DNA from: Algibacter miyuki
GTDB taxonomy: Bacteria > Bacteroidota > Bacteroidia > Flavobacteriales > Flavobacteriaceae
DNA length: 64,000 nt
Assembly: GCF_042427745.1 (NCBI RefSeq)
Contig: NZ_JBHMFA010000010.1
Reading direction: 5' to 3' (one strand)
Shown: positions 22,985 to 31,704 of the stretch, piece by piece
Position numbering within the stretch: position 1 is the stretch's first letter
Layout: each line of letters starts with the position of its first letter
The notes under the pieces: generated by a model
Told to the model about the DNA's origin: nothing
Seen by the model: the letters and a program-made list of their open reading frames with translations, nothing else
Database searches by the model: none
Made by a program: the position numbers and the translations under genes

Positions 22985-25672
22985 ATGAAAAAAGTTTTAA
23001 AAATAGCGGGAATTACCGCACTTACACTTATTATTTTATTAATTGCACTTCCTTTTGTTTTCCAAGGTAAAATACAAGGTATGGTGAAACAGTTTATAAA
23101 CGAAAACTTAAACGCGAATGTTGAATTTAGCGATGTTAGTCTGAGTTTTATCCGCAGTTTTCCGGAAGCTCAAGTTAACATTAACGATTTGGTTATTACC
23201 AATTTTGAACCATTTAAGGATGAAACCCTGCTCTCTACAAAATCGATTGCTTTTACCGTTTCTATCCCTGAATTATTCAAAACCGCTAGTGAAGAGGCTA
23301 TTGTTGTAAATAGTATTTATATAGATGAAGCTTTGGTAACGCTTAAAACCAATGCAGCTGGCGTAACCAATTACGACATTACAAAAACCGATACCAACAC
23401 AACGGAAACTACTTCGGAGTCTAGTAGCTTTGCATTTAGCATTGAAGATTACAGCATTGACAATAGTACTTTTAATTATATTGATGAAGGCTCTAAAATG
23501 AGTTTTCACCTTACCGCATTAAACCATAATGGTAGTGGTACATTTTCGGGAGACACTTCGGAATTGGATACAAACACAGAAGCTAACGTCAGTTTTATGA
23601 TGGATAGCACAAACTATTTAGATAATCACGCCATAAAACTAGGCGCTTTAATCGACTTAGATTTAGCAAACAGCAAATACACCTTTAAAGAAAACAAAGG
23701 TTACATTAACAAACTTCCTATTGAATTTGATGGTTTTGTAAGGTTATTGGACGACGATAAAGGTCAAGAAATTGATATTACCTTTAAAAATCCAGAATCG
23801 GACTTTAAAAACTTTTTAGCTTTAATTCCAGAAAGTTATTCTGGCAGCCTCGATGGTGTAGAAACTAGTGGCGATTTCAAAATAAATGGTATAATAAAAG
23901 GTATTAATTCTGATGAAACGATCCCGACTTTAGATATCAACATTGTATCAAACAATGCATCATTTAAATATCCTGATTTACCAAAACGTGTTGAAAACAT
24001 TGTGATTAATACTACTATAAAAAACACAACAGGTATTTTAGATGACACTTACGTGGATTTGAATACGCTTAACTTCAAAATAGATAACGATGTTTTTAAA
24101 TCGTCTGCAAGTATTAAAAACATCACAAAAAACATGTTTATAAATGCCAATTTAGACGGTGTTTTAAACCTCGCAAACATATCACAGGCATATCCAGTGA
24201 CTTTAGAAAACGAACTTACCGGAATTTTAAAAGCAAAACTAAGCACATCTTTTGATATGAATGCGATTGAAACCAATGCTTTTGAACGCATTAAAAGCAG
24301 TGGCTCAGCAAGTGTAACTAATTTTGTTTTTTCTTCGGATGATATGGCAAACCCAATTGAAATTTCCGAAGCTAATTTAACTTTCAATCCAACCACAGTG
24401 GCTTTAAATCAGTTTAAAGCCAAAACAGGAGAAAGTGATTTAAATGCCTCTGGAACGATAACCAACTTATTAGGGTTTTTATTGAGTGACACTGCCTTAA
24501 AAGGAAATTTCGACCTCAACTCAAACGTGTTTAAAGTGAGCGATTTTATGTCGGAAAGCGAAACTGCTTCTACTGAAAACCAAAGCACAAGCGCTAGTGA
24601 GTCTTTAAAAATTCCAGCATTTTTAGATTGCACCATAAACGCCAACGCTAAAACAGTAGTTTACGATAATTTAAACTTAACGAGTGTTACAGGTACACTT
24701 TTAATAAAAGACCAAACAGCAACATTAAGCAATGTAACTTCAAGTCTTTTCGATGGTGCACTTACTGTTTCTGGCGATGTATCTACAAAAACTGAAATAC
24801 CAACATTCAATTTCAGTTTAGGCGCTAATAATTTCGATATTTCAAAATCTTTTCAAGGCTTAGAATTACTTCAAAACATAGCTCCTATTGCTAAAATACT
24901 TCAAGGTAAACTAAACACTAGCATGAATTTATCGGGTAGTTTAGACAAAGAATTTTTACCGAATTTAAGCACAATTTCAGGTAATGCTTTAGCTGAATTA
25001 TTAACCACAAACTTAAGCGAAAGCAAAACCGGGTTAATGAGTAAATTGGAAAGTTCTATTGATTTTATCGATTTCAGTAAATTGGATTTAAAAGACTTAA
25101 AAACGACATTAGAATTTGCCAACGGACAAGTAAGCGTTAAACCTTTCGATATAAAATATAAGGATATTGCCATTACGGTTTCGGGAGCTCATGGTTTTGA
25201 CAAAACCCTTAATTACAACGCCGTTTTTAACGTGCCTGCAAAATATTTAGGAAATGAGGTTACTAATCTATTAAGCAAAATTGATAGCGAAGACGCTAAC
25301 AACATCACGATTCCTGTTACAGCAAATATTGGCGGATCGTATACAAGTCCAACCGTTAAAACAGATTTAACAAGTGGCGTTACCAACCTTACGAAACAAC
25401 TAGTTGAAATTGAAAAACAAAAACTACTGAATAAAGGAAAAGATAAAGTTTCCGATTTAATTGGAGGTATCATTTCTGGTAACAAAACAAAAACAGATTC
25501 AACCAAAGCCACACAAACTGACGCTATAAAAGATGCGCTTGGCGGTATTATTTCAGGAAATAAAACACAAACTGACACCACAAAAACCACACAAAAAACA
25601 AATACTACAGACGCGGTTAAAAATGTACTTGGTGGTTTCTTGAAGAAAAAAACGCAAGACACGGTGCAGTAA
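22985..25672 (+). CDS. AsmA-like lipid-transport/biogenesis protein
   Basis: I chose the ATG at 22985 (MKKVLKIAGITALTL), giving 895 residues. An N-terminal membrane anchor (residues 5-26) is followed by the AsmA N-domain (VEFSDVSLSFIRSFPEAQVNI, DETLLSTKSI) and long beta-rich repeats ending in the AsmA C-terminal domain (SGSLDKEFLPNLSTISGNA, NGQVSVKPFDIKYKDI, NYNAVFNVPAKYLG). AsmA-family proteins sit in the inner membrane, span the periplasm, and are implicated in moving phospholipid to the outer membrane. The last 75 residues hold a duplicated low-complexity segment, LGGIISGNKT-x-TD-x-TK, twice in tandem. The gene stands alone and ends at a strong terminator. Confidence 0.88.
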   Translation: MKKVLKIAGITALTLIILLIALPFVFQGKIQGMVKQFINENLNANVEFSDVSLSFIRSFPEAQVNINDLVITNFEPFKDETLLSTKSIAFTVSIPELFKTASEEAIVVNSIYIDEALVTLKTNAAGVTNYDITKTDTNTTETTSESSSFAFSIEDYSIDNSTFNYIDEGSKMSFHLTALNHNGSGTFSGDTSELDTNTEANVSFMMDSTNYLDNHAIKLGALIDLDLANSKYTFKENKGYINKLPIEFDGFVRLLDDDKGQEIDITFKNPESDFKNFLALIPESYSGSLDGVETSGDFKINGIIKGINSDETIPTLDINIVSNNASFKYPDLPKRVENIVINTTIKNTTGILDDTYVDLNTLNFKIDNDVFKSSASIKNITKNMFINANLDGVLNLANISQAYPVTLENELTGILKAKLSTSFDMNAIETNAFERIKSSGSASVTNFVFSSDDMANPIEISEANLTFNPTTVALNQFKAKTGESDLNASGTITNLLGFLLSDTALKGNFDLNSNVFKVSDFMSESETASTENQSTSASESLKIPAFLDCTINANAKTVVYDNLNLTSVTGTLLIKDQTATLSNVTSSLFDGALTVSGDVSTKTEIPTFNFSLGANNFDISKSFQGLELLQNIAPIAKILQGKLNTSMNLSGSLDKEFLPNLSTISGNALAELLTTNLSESKTGLMSKLESSIDFIDFSKLDLKDLKTTLEFANGQVSVKPFDIKYKDIAITVSGAHGFDKTLNYNAVFNVPAKYLGNEVTNLLSKIDSEDANNITIPVTANIGGSYTSPTVKTDLTSGVTNLTKQLVEIEKQKLLNKGKDKVSDLIGGIISGNKTKTDSTKATQTDAIKDALGGIISGNKTQTDTTKTTQKTNTTDAVKNVLGGFLKKKTQDTVQ

Positions 25673-25701
25673 TTTCTGTTTAAAACTTCCGAAGAAAAAG
25701 G

Positions 25702-25753
25702 AAAAGCCATAAAAACACGAATAAATAATTCATGTTTTTATGGCTTTTTTTTT
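25702..25753. terminator. Bidirectional terminator after the AsmA-like gene
   Basis: A 14-bp stem (AAGCCATAAAAACA and its complement) with a 15-base loop is flanked by a T run on the + strand and an A-rich left side. It also faces the end of the leftward exosortase pair. Confidence 0.85.
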
Positions 25754-25779
25754 CATAATATAACCTACGGAATAGTTCG

Positions 25780-26208
25780 CTACTTTGTGATTTTATGATA
25801 GTAAAAAGCAGGCAACAATAAGATTAAAATAACGGGCTGAATTAAGAAGCGCCGTAAATTAAAAAACATATAATAATCGGCTTGTTTCGGATTGATTACA
25901 AAGTATAAATACCCACAAATTAAAAGCAGAAATGCGATACCATAAATATACATAGAGAACTTTATAATACTTCGTTCTCTAAAAACCACGTAAAGAATTG
26001 TTAAAGAAACCACAGTATTTAAAACATACCGCAGCGTTGTAAAACTCACCAATTTTAGTAATTCGCGTCGTGGACTATCAACGTATAAATAATCGTTTTT
26101 AAAGAATGTTAAATACGGATCGTAAAATAACTCATGCTCAAACCATCGAATTAAAACGAGTAATCCGAATAAAAAGGAAAGTAAAACATATCGTATTAAT
26201 TTAGACAT
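25780..26208 (-). CDS. Exosortase F system-associated membrane protein
   Basis: The 142-residue protein has four membrane segments. Its first loop (RWFEHELFYDPYLTFFKNDYL) and the RYVLNTVVSL and MFFNLRRFLIQP stretches match the small partner that always follows exosortase F in flavobacteria. It overlaps the xrtF gene by 8 bases and is translated from the same message. Its molecular role is unknown; conservation of the pairing implies that it supports the sortase. Confidence 0.85.
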   Translation of the reverse strand: MSKLIRYVLLSFLFGLLVLIRWFEHELFYDPYLTFFKNDYLYVDSPRRELLKLVSFTTLRYVLNTVVSLTILYVVFRERSIIKFSMYIYGIAFLLLICGYLYFVINPKQADYYMFFNLRRFLIQPVILILLLPAFYYHKITK

Positions 26209-26752
26209 CCTTCTTATTTAATTTTGAAAACCTATTCACCCAAAACACCCATAATAAAAACACTACACCATAAATTATTCCTGGAAAAACAACGCTATGT
26301 AGAAACTCCGACCATTCTGGAAATTGATAAATACCAATTGCTAAAACCACAATACGCAGCACATTTACGACATACACTAAAACACTCCCGGAAAGCACAT
26401 ATAACAAGGTTGTTTTCAACTTCCCCGAAAAAGCAAAAATGAAAGACACAAACAAAATAATAACACTAATCCCATTACATCCCTCAATAATTCGAGCTAC
26501 ATAAACGTTTTCTAAAATCAATTTAAGAGATGGCTCATCAGGGTGCGGTAACATTTGAGAATCATACCCAAAAGTATTTAACAAATCGTTACTCTGCTGC
26601 CCCACTAAATGTGTGAAATAATCGGGATAAAACCGAGATCCTTCAGAAAATTCTAAATAGAATTTATAGCCCACAGAAAGCACAATATACACCACTAAAA
26701 ATGTAAGTATAAATTTTATTACCGACTTGTATTTTATAAAGAGTGTTTTCAA
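26201..26752 (-). CDS. xrtF: Exosortase F (XrtF)
   Basis: The 183-residue inner-membrane protein is an archaeosortase/exosortase-family transpeptidase. The catalytic triad is visible: C92 in IIEGCNGISV, R133 in NVLRIVVLAIG, and H152 in FLHSVVFPGIIYG. Membrane segments are at about 13-30, 94-110, 114-140 and 155-175. It should cut a short C-terminal sorting signal and transfer the protein to an unknown surface acceptor. It is directly followed by its usual partner gene. No gene with an obvious sorting signal is in the window. Confidence 0.92.
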   Translation of the reverse strand: MKTLFIKYKSVIKFILTFLVVYIVLSVGYKFYLEFSEGSRFYPDYFTHLVGQQSNDLLNTFGYDSQMLPHPDEPSLKLILENVYVARIIEGCNGISVIILFVSFIFAFSGKLKTTLLYVLSGSVLVYVVNVLRIVVLAIGIYQFPEWSEFLHSVVFPGIIYGVVFLLWVFWVNRFSKLNKKDV

Positions 26753-26796
26753 ATTAAAATGCTATAAACAAAGTACCGAAATTACATCTTTTTAAA

Positions 26797-26804
26797 TACT
26801 TTTG
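26797..26804 (+). promoter_or_regulatory. -7 promoter box of the GAF gene
   Basis: TACTTTTG matches TAnnTTTG and lies 17 bases before the ATG at 26822. No clear -33 TTG box is visible. Confidence 0.4.
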
Positions 26805-26821
26805 CCAAAACTTTTAAAATT

Positions 26822-27277
26822 ATGATTTTAGAATCTCTAAAACCTCAAGTAACAGCCATAATTTCAAACACAGAAATAGATAAAGATGCGCGTTTATTAA
26901 GCATCTGCGAATTACTAGATAAAAATATAACATACTACAACTGGATAGGTTTCTATTTCAGAAATGGAGAAAAAGAAGAATTACTTTTAGGCCCATACGT
27001 TGGTGCGCCAACAGACCATACCGTAATTCCTTTCGGAAAAGGTATTTGTGGACAAGTAGCCGTAAGTAACGAAAATTTTGTAGTGCCCGATGTAGCAGCT
27101 CAAGATAATTACATTGCATGCAGCATTACTGTAAAAGCCGAAATTGTAGTCCCTATTTTTGTAAATGGTGAAAACATTGGTCAAATTGATATCGACTCGA
27201 ACACACCAGACCCATTTACCGAAGCTGACGAGCGTTTTTTAGAGTTTGTTTGCCAGCAAGTAGCAACTATACTTTAA
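26822..27277 (+). CDS. GAF-domain protein, free methionine-R-sulfoxide reductase type
   Basis: The 151-residue protein is a single GAF domain with the layout of bacterial and yeast free Met-R-sulfoxide reductases: NWIGFYF, LLLGPYVGAP, PFGKGICGQV, VPDVAAQDNYIACS and a GQIDIDSNTPDPFTEAD end. Two of the three reductase Cys positions are present, C76 (GICG) and C100 (IACS). Where E. coli has a third Cys in QACVRI, this protein has H66 (TDHTVI). It may use two Cys only, or another thiol. The enzyme repairs free methionine sulfoxide with thioredoxin. It is divergent from xrtF. Confidence 0.8.
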   Translation: MILESLKPQVTAIISNTEIDKDARLLSICELLDKNITYYNWIGFYFRNGEKEELLLGPYVGAPTDHTVIPFGKGICGQVAVSNENFVVPDVAAQDNYIACSITVKAEIVVPIFVNGENIGQIDIDSNTPDPFTEADERFLEFVCQQVATIL

Positions 27278-27599
27278 AAAGTATTTTATAAAAAATCATT
27301 CTGTTTTAGCTACAGCTTTTCGATAACTTGATTGAAAAACTTGTAGCTAAAACTAAGATTTTAAGTTTTTCGTCCCTCCGTTTCCCTCTCCTATTTTGGG
27401 CTTTCATTTTTTACGTTTCAACTCCTTATTTTACCACTTCCCTTTTTAGTTAAAAATTACCTTGTCTTTTTTAATAATTCACCGCCTATTTTTTAAAGGA
27501 AATAAGTACTTTTGCAATTATTTAGAAATTTCAGCTTAAAAGACTGAAAAACAATAAAATTCACCGTTAAAAAAGGACTCTTAAACATTACACAACACA
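27278..27599. other. Non-coding gap before purH
   Basis: The 320 bases hold no gene. A perfect 12-bp inverted repeat GTTTTAGCTACA / TGTAGCTAAAAC (27303-27314 and 27342-27353) spans a 27-base loop and may end the GAF transcript. The purH promoter lies further right. Confidence 0.5.
27507..27514 (+). promoter_or_regulatory. -7 promoter box of purH
   Basis: TACTTTTG matches TAnnTTTG and lies 85 bases before the purH ATG, leaving a leader of about 80 bases. No convincing -33 box is visible, and no purine riboswitch was recognised in the leader. Confidence 0.4.
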
Positions 27600-29132
27600 A
27601 TGAGCAACGAAAAAACGATTAAATCGGCACTAATTTCTGTATTCAGTAAAGACGGATTAGAACCAATTGTAAGAAAGTTAAACGACCAAGGCGTAACCAT
27701 TTATTCTACTGGTGGCACCGAAAAATTTATTAACGATTTAGGCATAGACGTTGTTCCTGTTGAAGATGTGACCTCATATCCTTCTATTCTTGGTGGTCGT
27801 GTAAAAACATTACACCCAAAAGTTTTTGGTGGTATTTTAAACAGACAAAACCATGATGGCGATGTAGCTGAATTAGCTGAATACGACATTCCTCAATTAG
27901 ATGTTGTTATCGTAGATTTATATCCTTTTGAAAAAACAGTAGCATCAGGTGCAAGCACACAAGACATTATTGAAAAAATCGATATCGGAGGTATTTCTTT
28001 AATTCGTGCTGCAGCTAAAAATTATTCAGATGTTATTTGTGTATCATCTGTTGATGATTATGCTGAATTTTTAGATTTAATTTCAGAAAACAACGGAAGC
28101 ATTTCAGAAGAAAACAGAAAACGTTTTGCTGGAAAAGCATTCAACGTATCTTCTCATTACGATACTGCTATTTTTAACTATTTCAACCAAAACAACGAAG
28201 AAACAGTTTTAAAAATAAGCGAAACTAACGGTAAAACTTTACGTTACGGTGAAAACCCACACCAAAAAGGATTTTTCTTCGGAAACTTCGATGAGTTGTT
28301 CACGAAGCTTCACGGTAAAGAATTAAGCTACAACAACCTTTTAGATGTAGATGCCGCTGTTAACTTAATGAACGAGTTTAAAAACGACGCTCCAACATTT
28401 GCCATTTTAAAACACAATAATGCTTGTGGTTTAGCACAACGCGATACATTACACCAAGCCTATGTAGATGCTTTAGCAGGCGATCCTGTTTCTGCTTTTG
28501 GAGGTGTATTAATCAGTAACAAAGAAATTGATATCGCTACGGCGGAAGAAATTCATAAATTATTCTGTGAGGTGGTTATCGCCCCTTCTTTTTCAGCGGA
28601 AGCGTTAGAAATCCTTAAAGGAAAAAAGAACAGAATTATGTTAGAAATCCATGATATTGAAATGCCACAAACAAACGTTAGAAGTTGTTTAAACGGTGTT
28701 TTAGTTCAAGATAGAAACAACATTACCGATCAAGCTGAAGATTTAAAAACAGCAACTACTTTAGCGCCAACAACCGCACAAGTTGACGATTTAATTTTTG
28801 CTTCTAAAATTTGTAAACATACTAAATCTAACACCATAGTATTAACAAAAAACAAGCAATTATTAGCTAGCGGAACAGGACAAACTAGTCGTGTAGATGC
28901 TTTAGAACAAGCCATACATAAAGCACAAAGTTTTAAATTCGATTTAAACGGTGCGGCTATGGCTAGTGATGCTTTTTTCCCTTTCCCTGATTGTGTGGAA
29001 ATTGCTAAAAACGCAGGTGTTGCTGCTGTTATTCAACCCGGAGGATCGATTAAAGATCAACTGAGTATTGATTATTGTAACGAAAACAACGTTGCTATGG
29101 TTATGACAGGTACACGCCATTTCAAACATTAA
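27600..29132 (+). CDS. purH: Bifunctional AICAR transformylase / IMP cyclohydrolase
   Basis: The 510-residue protein catalyses the last two steps of IMP synthesis. Residues 1-150 are the MGS-like cyclohydrolase domain (GVTIYSTGGTEKFI, GGRVKTLHPKVFGGIL, DLYPFEKTV). The rest is the transformylase with LRYGENPHQKGFF, AILKHNNACGLA, DPVSAFGGVLI and a final AAVIQPGGSIKDQ and TGTRHFKH. Length and motifs are normal. It has its own leader and is followed by a hairpin, so it is probably separate from the mre operon to its right. Confidence 0.98.
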   Translation: MSNEKTIKSALISVFSKDGLEPIVRKLNDQGVTIYSTGGTEKFINDLGIDVVPVEDVTSYPSILGGRVKTLHPKVFGGILNRQNHDGDVAELAEYDIPQLDVVIVDLYPFEKTVASGASTQDIIEKIDIGGISLIRAAAKNYSDVICVSSVDDYAEFLDLISENNGSISEENRKRFAGKAFNVSSHYDTAIFNYFNQNNEETVLKISETNGKTLRYGENPHQKGFFFGNFDELFTKLHGKELSYNNLLDVDAAVNLMNEFKNDAPTFAILKHNNACGLAQRDTLHQAYVDALAGDPVSAFGGVLISNKEIDIATAEEIHKLFCEVVIAPSFSAEALEILKGKKNRIMLEIHDIEMPQTNVRSCLNGVLVQDRNNITDQAEDLKTATTLAPTTAQVDDLIFASKICKHTKSNTIVLTKNKQLLASGTGQTSRVDALEQAIHKAQSFKFDLNGAAMASDAFFPFPDCVEIAKNAGVAAVIQPGGSIKDQLSIDYCNENNVAMVMTGTRHFKH

Positions 29133-29146
29133 GACTCACGAGCTAT

Positions 29147-29182
29147 TTAAACCTTGTTTTTAAAACAAAAACGAGGTTTAAA
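29147..29182 (+). terminator. Hairpin after purH
   Basis: TTTAAACCT and AGGTTTAAA bracket a near-complementary TGTTTTTA/AAAACAAAAACG interior, giving a long A/T-rich hairpin 15 bases after the stop. There is no T tract after it, so intrinsic termination is uncertain. Confidence 0.45.
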
Positions 29183-29327
29183 CAGTCCGTAAACTAATAT
29201 ATCACGTATAACCATAGAATACTTTAATTACAGCAAATTTTGAGCCTTATAAAACTCAAGATATTTGCTAACTTTTAGTACTTTTACGGGATCCGTTTTT
29301 TAAACCACATTAAATTATTAATTGCAC

Positions 29328-30356
29328 ATGGGATTTTTTGACTTCCTAACTGAAGATATAGCGATAGATTTAGGTACCGCAAACACACTTATTATTCATA
29401 ATGATAAAGTGGTTGTCGATGCGCCATCTATTGTAGCTAGAGACAGAATTTCTGGTAAAATTATTGCCGTTGGGCAAGAAGCCAGTTTAATGCAAGGTAA
29501 AACCCATGAGAATATTAAAACCATTCGCCCATTAAAAGATGGTGTAATTGCCGATTTTGATGCTTCAGAGCAAATGATAAGTATGTTTATTAAAAACATA
29601 CCAGCTTTAAAAAAGAAGTTTTTCACACCTGCTTTACGTATGGTAATTTGTATTCCTTCTGGAATTACAGAGGTAGAAATGCGAGCGGTAAAAGAAAGTG
29701 CAGAACGTGTTAATGGTAAAGAAGTTTACCTAATTCACGAACCTATGGCTGCGGCCATTGGTATTGGTGTAGATATTATGCAACCAAAAGGAAACATGGT
29801 TGTGGATATAGGAGGTGGTACAACCGAAATTGCAGTTATTGCTCTTGGTGGTATTGTTTGCGATAAATCGGTTAAAATTGCTGGTGATGTCTTTACAAAC
29901 GATATTGTGTATTACATGCGTACCCAACACAATTTATATGTTGGAGAACGTACTGCTGAAAAAATAAAAATTCAAATTGGAGCAGCTACTGAAGATTTAG
30001 AGTTGCCTCCAGAAGATATGAGCGTTCAAGGGCGTGATTTACTTACAGGTAAACCAAAACAAGTACAAATTTCTTACCGCGAAATAGCGAAAGCTTTAGA
30101 TAAATCTATTTTACGTATTGAAGATGCTGTTATGGAAACGTTATCTCAAACCCCTCCAGAATTAGCTGCCGATATTTATAATACAGGTATTTATTTAGCC
30201 GGTGGTGGATCGATGCTTCGTGGTTTAGACAAACGTTTATCTTTAAAAACAGACTTACCAGTTTATATTGCTGAAGATCCTTTACGCGCCGTAGTTCGCG
30301 GTACAGGTATTACGCTTAAAAACTTACCTAAATACAAAAGTGTATTGATAAAATAA
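29328..30356 (+). CDS. mreB: Rod shape-determining protein MreB
   Basis: I chose the ATG at 29328 (MGFFDFLTEDIAIDLGTANTL), giving 342 residues; a TTG two codons earlier is less likely. The protein is a bacterial actin: phosphate 1 loop IDLGTANTLI, phosphate 2 loop VVDIGGGTTEIAVI, adenosine loop YLAGGGSMLRG, and ALRMVICIPSGITEVE. An N-terminal amphipathic GFFDFL segment should bind the inner membrane. It forms filaments that guide lateral wall synthesis. It heads a rightward operon with mreC, mreD, mrdA and rodA. Confidence 0.98.
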   Translation: MGFFDFLTEDIAIDLGTANTLIIHNDKVVVDAPSIVARDRISGKIIAVGQEASLMQGKTHENIKTIRPLKDGVIADFDASEQMISMFIKNIPALKKKFFTPALRMVICIPSGITEVEMRAVKESAERVNGKEVYLIHEPMAAAIGIGVDIMQPKGNMVVDIGGGTTEIAVIALGGIVCDKSVKIAGDVFTNDIVYYMRTQHNLYVGERTAEKIKIQIGAATEDLELPPEDMSVQGRDLLTGKPKQVQISYREIAKALDKSILRIEDAVMETLSQTPPELAADIYNTGIYLAGGGSMLRGLDKRLSLKTDLPVYIAEDPLRAVVRGTGITLKNLPKYKSVLIK

Positions 30357-30380
30357 AAGCATAAAATAGGTCGATAACAC

Positions 30381-31205
30381 ATGCAACAAATTATTAATTT
30401 TATAATAAGAAACAAAAACTTTTTGTTGTTCTTGTTGCTGTTTTCTATTTCTATTGTGTTTACAATTCAATCGCATTCGTACCATAAAAGTAAGTTTATT
30501 AATTCGGCTAATTTTTTAACAGGTGGCGTTTACACATCGGTTAATAACTTGTCTGATTATTTTAATTTAAGGTCTCAAAACAATTTACTTACCGAAGAAA
30601 ACAAAAGGCTAAAATCGCTTTTATACAATAACACTAACCAAAGCGATTCTACTTATTTAGACAGTACAACCTTTGATGAAACTTACAAGTTTACATCGGC
30701 ACGTATTATAAAAAACAGCTATTCCTTAACAAATAATACGCTGCTTTTAGACCAAGGTAAAAATGATAATATCCATGAAGATTTTGGTGTCATTACCAGT
30801 AAAGGTATTTTAGGTATTATTAACAAAACCAGTAAAAACTTTGCTACGGTTATTTCTATTTTAAATACAACAAGTAACATTAGCGCGAAGTTAAAAACAA
30901 CCAATCATTACGGATCTTTAACCTGGGACGCAAAAAATCCTCGCGTTACCCAATTGGTTGATATTCCAAAAATCGCCAATTTTAAAGTAGGAGATACCAT
31001 TGTAACCTCTGGCTTATCCTCGATTTTCCCAAAGAATGTTCCTATTGGTACTGTGCTCGATTTTCATCTCGACAACAACGAAAACTATTACGAAATTAAC
31101 GTGCTCCTTTTTAACGACATGACTAACTTAGAACATGTTTACATTATCGAAAACAAGCACCTTCCTGAAATTACTAACCTCTTAAACGGCAACTCAAATG
31201 AATAA
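30381..31205 (+). CDS. mreC: Rod shape-determining protein MreC
   Basis: The 274-residue protein has one membrane segment (residues 14-30), a coiled-coil stretch (SQNNLLTEENKRLKSLL, about 72-90) and the periplasmic beta-barrel MreC domain (TSARIIKNSYSLTNNTLLLDQG, DFGVITSKGILGII, VGDTIVTSGLSSIFPKNVPIG). It links MreB to the wall synthases. It starts 24 bases after mreB and overlaps mreD by 8 bases, so its translation is coupled to mreD. Confidence 0.95.
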   Translation: MQQIINFIIRNKNFLLFLLLFSISIVFTIQSHSYHKSKFINSANFLTGGVYTSVNNLSDYFNLRSQNNLLTEENKRLKSLLYNNTNQSDSTYLDSTTFDETYKFTSARIIKNSYSLTNNTLLLDQGKNDNIHEDFGVITSKGILGIINKTSKNFATVISILNTTSNISAKLKTTNHYGSLTWDAKNPRVTQLVDIPKIANFKVGDTIVTSGLSSIFPKNVPIGTVLDFHLDNNENYYEINVLLFNDMTNLEHVYIIENKHLPEITNLLNGNSNE

Positions 31206-31704
31206 TTTGTTTTTTGTACAAGGTGGTCGTTTTTTAGTCCTCGTGTTTTTTCAAATTTTAATATTCAATCATATTAACTTTTTGGGTTACATAAACCCTT
31301 ACGTTTATATTTTATTAATCGCTTTTTTCCCTGTTAGAAACAATAGGATTATTATTATTTTACTCAGTTTTTTCTTAGGTTTAACTATCGATTTATTTCT
31401 AGACACTGGTGGTATTCATGCAGGAGCCTGTGTATTTATTGCTTACATACGCCCAGTGATTTTAAAATCGTCTTTCGGCATGATTTACGAGCACCAATCT
31501 ATCAAGTTTGACACGGTCGATTTTGGCACCAAACTCACCTATATTTCACTCCTCACAGTAATACATCATTTTGTATTATTCAGTTTAGAAATATTTAACT
31601 TTTCTAAAATAATTTTAATACTTCAAAAAACGTTATTCTCAAGTATATTCAGTATTATACTGATTATGATCATAACAATTATTTTTAGTAAAAAATCGAA
31701 ATGA
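31198..31704 (+). CDS. mreD: Rod shape-determining protein MreD
   Basis: The 168-residue protein has five to six membrane segments and the family's NPYVYILLIAFFPV and FFLGLTIDLFLDTGGIHAG stretches. It is an inner-membrane part of the elongasome. It overlaps mreC by 8 bases and mrdA by 4 bases (ATGA), so the three are translated as a block. Confidence 0.92.
   Translation: MNNLFFVQGGRFLVLVFFQILIFNHINFLGYINPYVYILLIAFFPVRNNRIIIILLSFFLGLTIDLFLDTGGIHAGACVFIAYIRPVILKSSFGMIYEHQSIKFDTVDFGTKLTYISLLTVIHHFVLFSLEIFNFSKIILILQKTLFSSIFSIILIMIITIIFSKKSK

Noticed and set aside
25213..25710. 165-codon open frame antisense to the AsmA-like gene
   Set aside because: It is a shadow of a long, strongly supported gene, and its composition is typical of antisense frames.
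27303..27353. Inverted repeat after the GAF gene as a riboswitch or small RNA
   Set aside because: It is a simple 12-bp hairpin with a long loop and no conserved secondary features; a weak terminator is the simpler reading.
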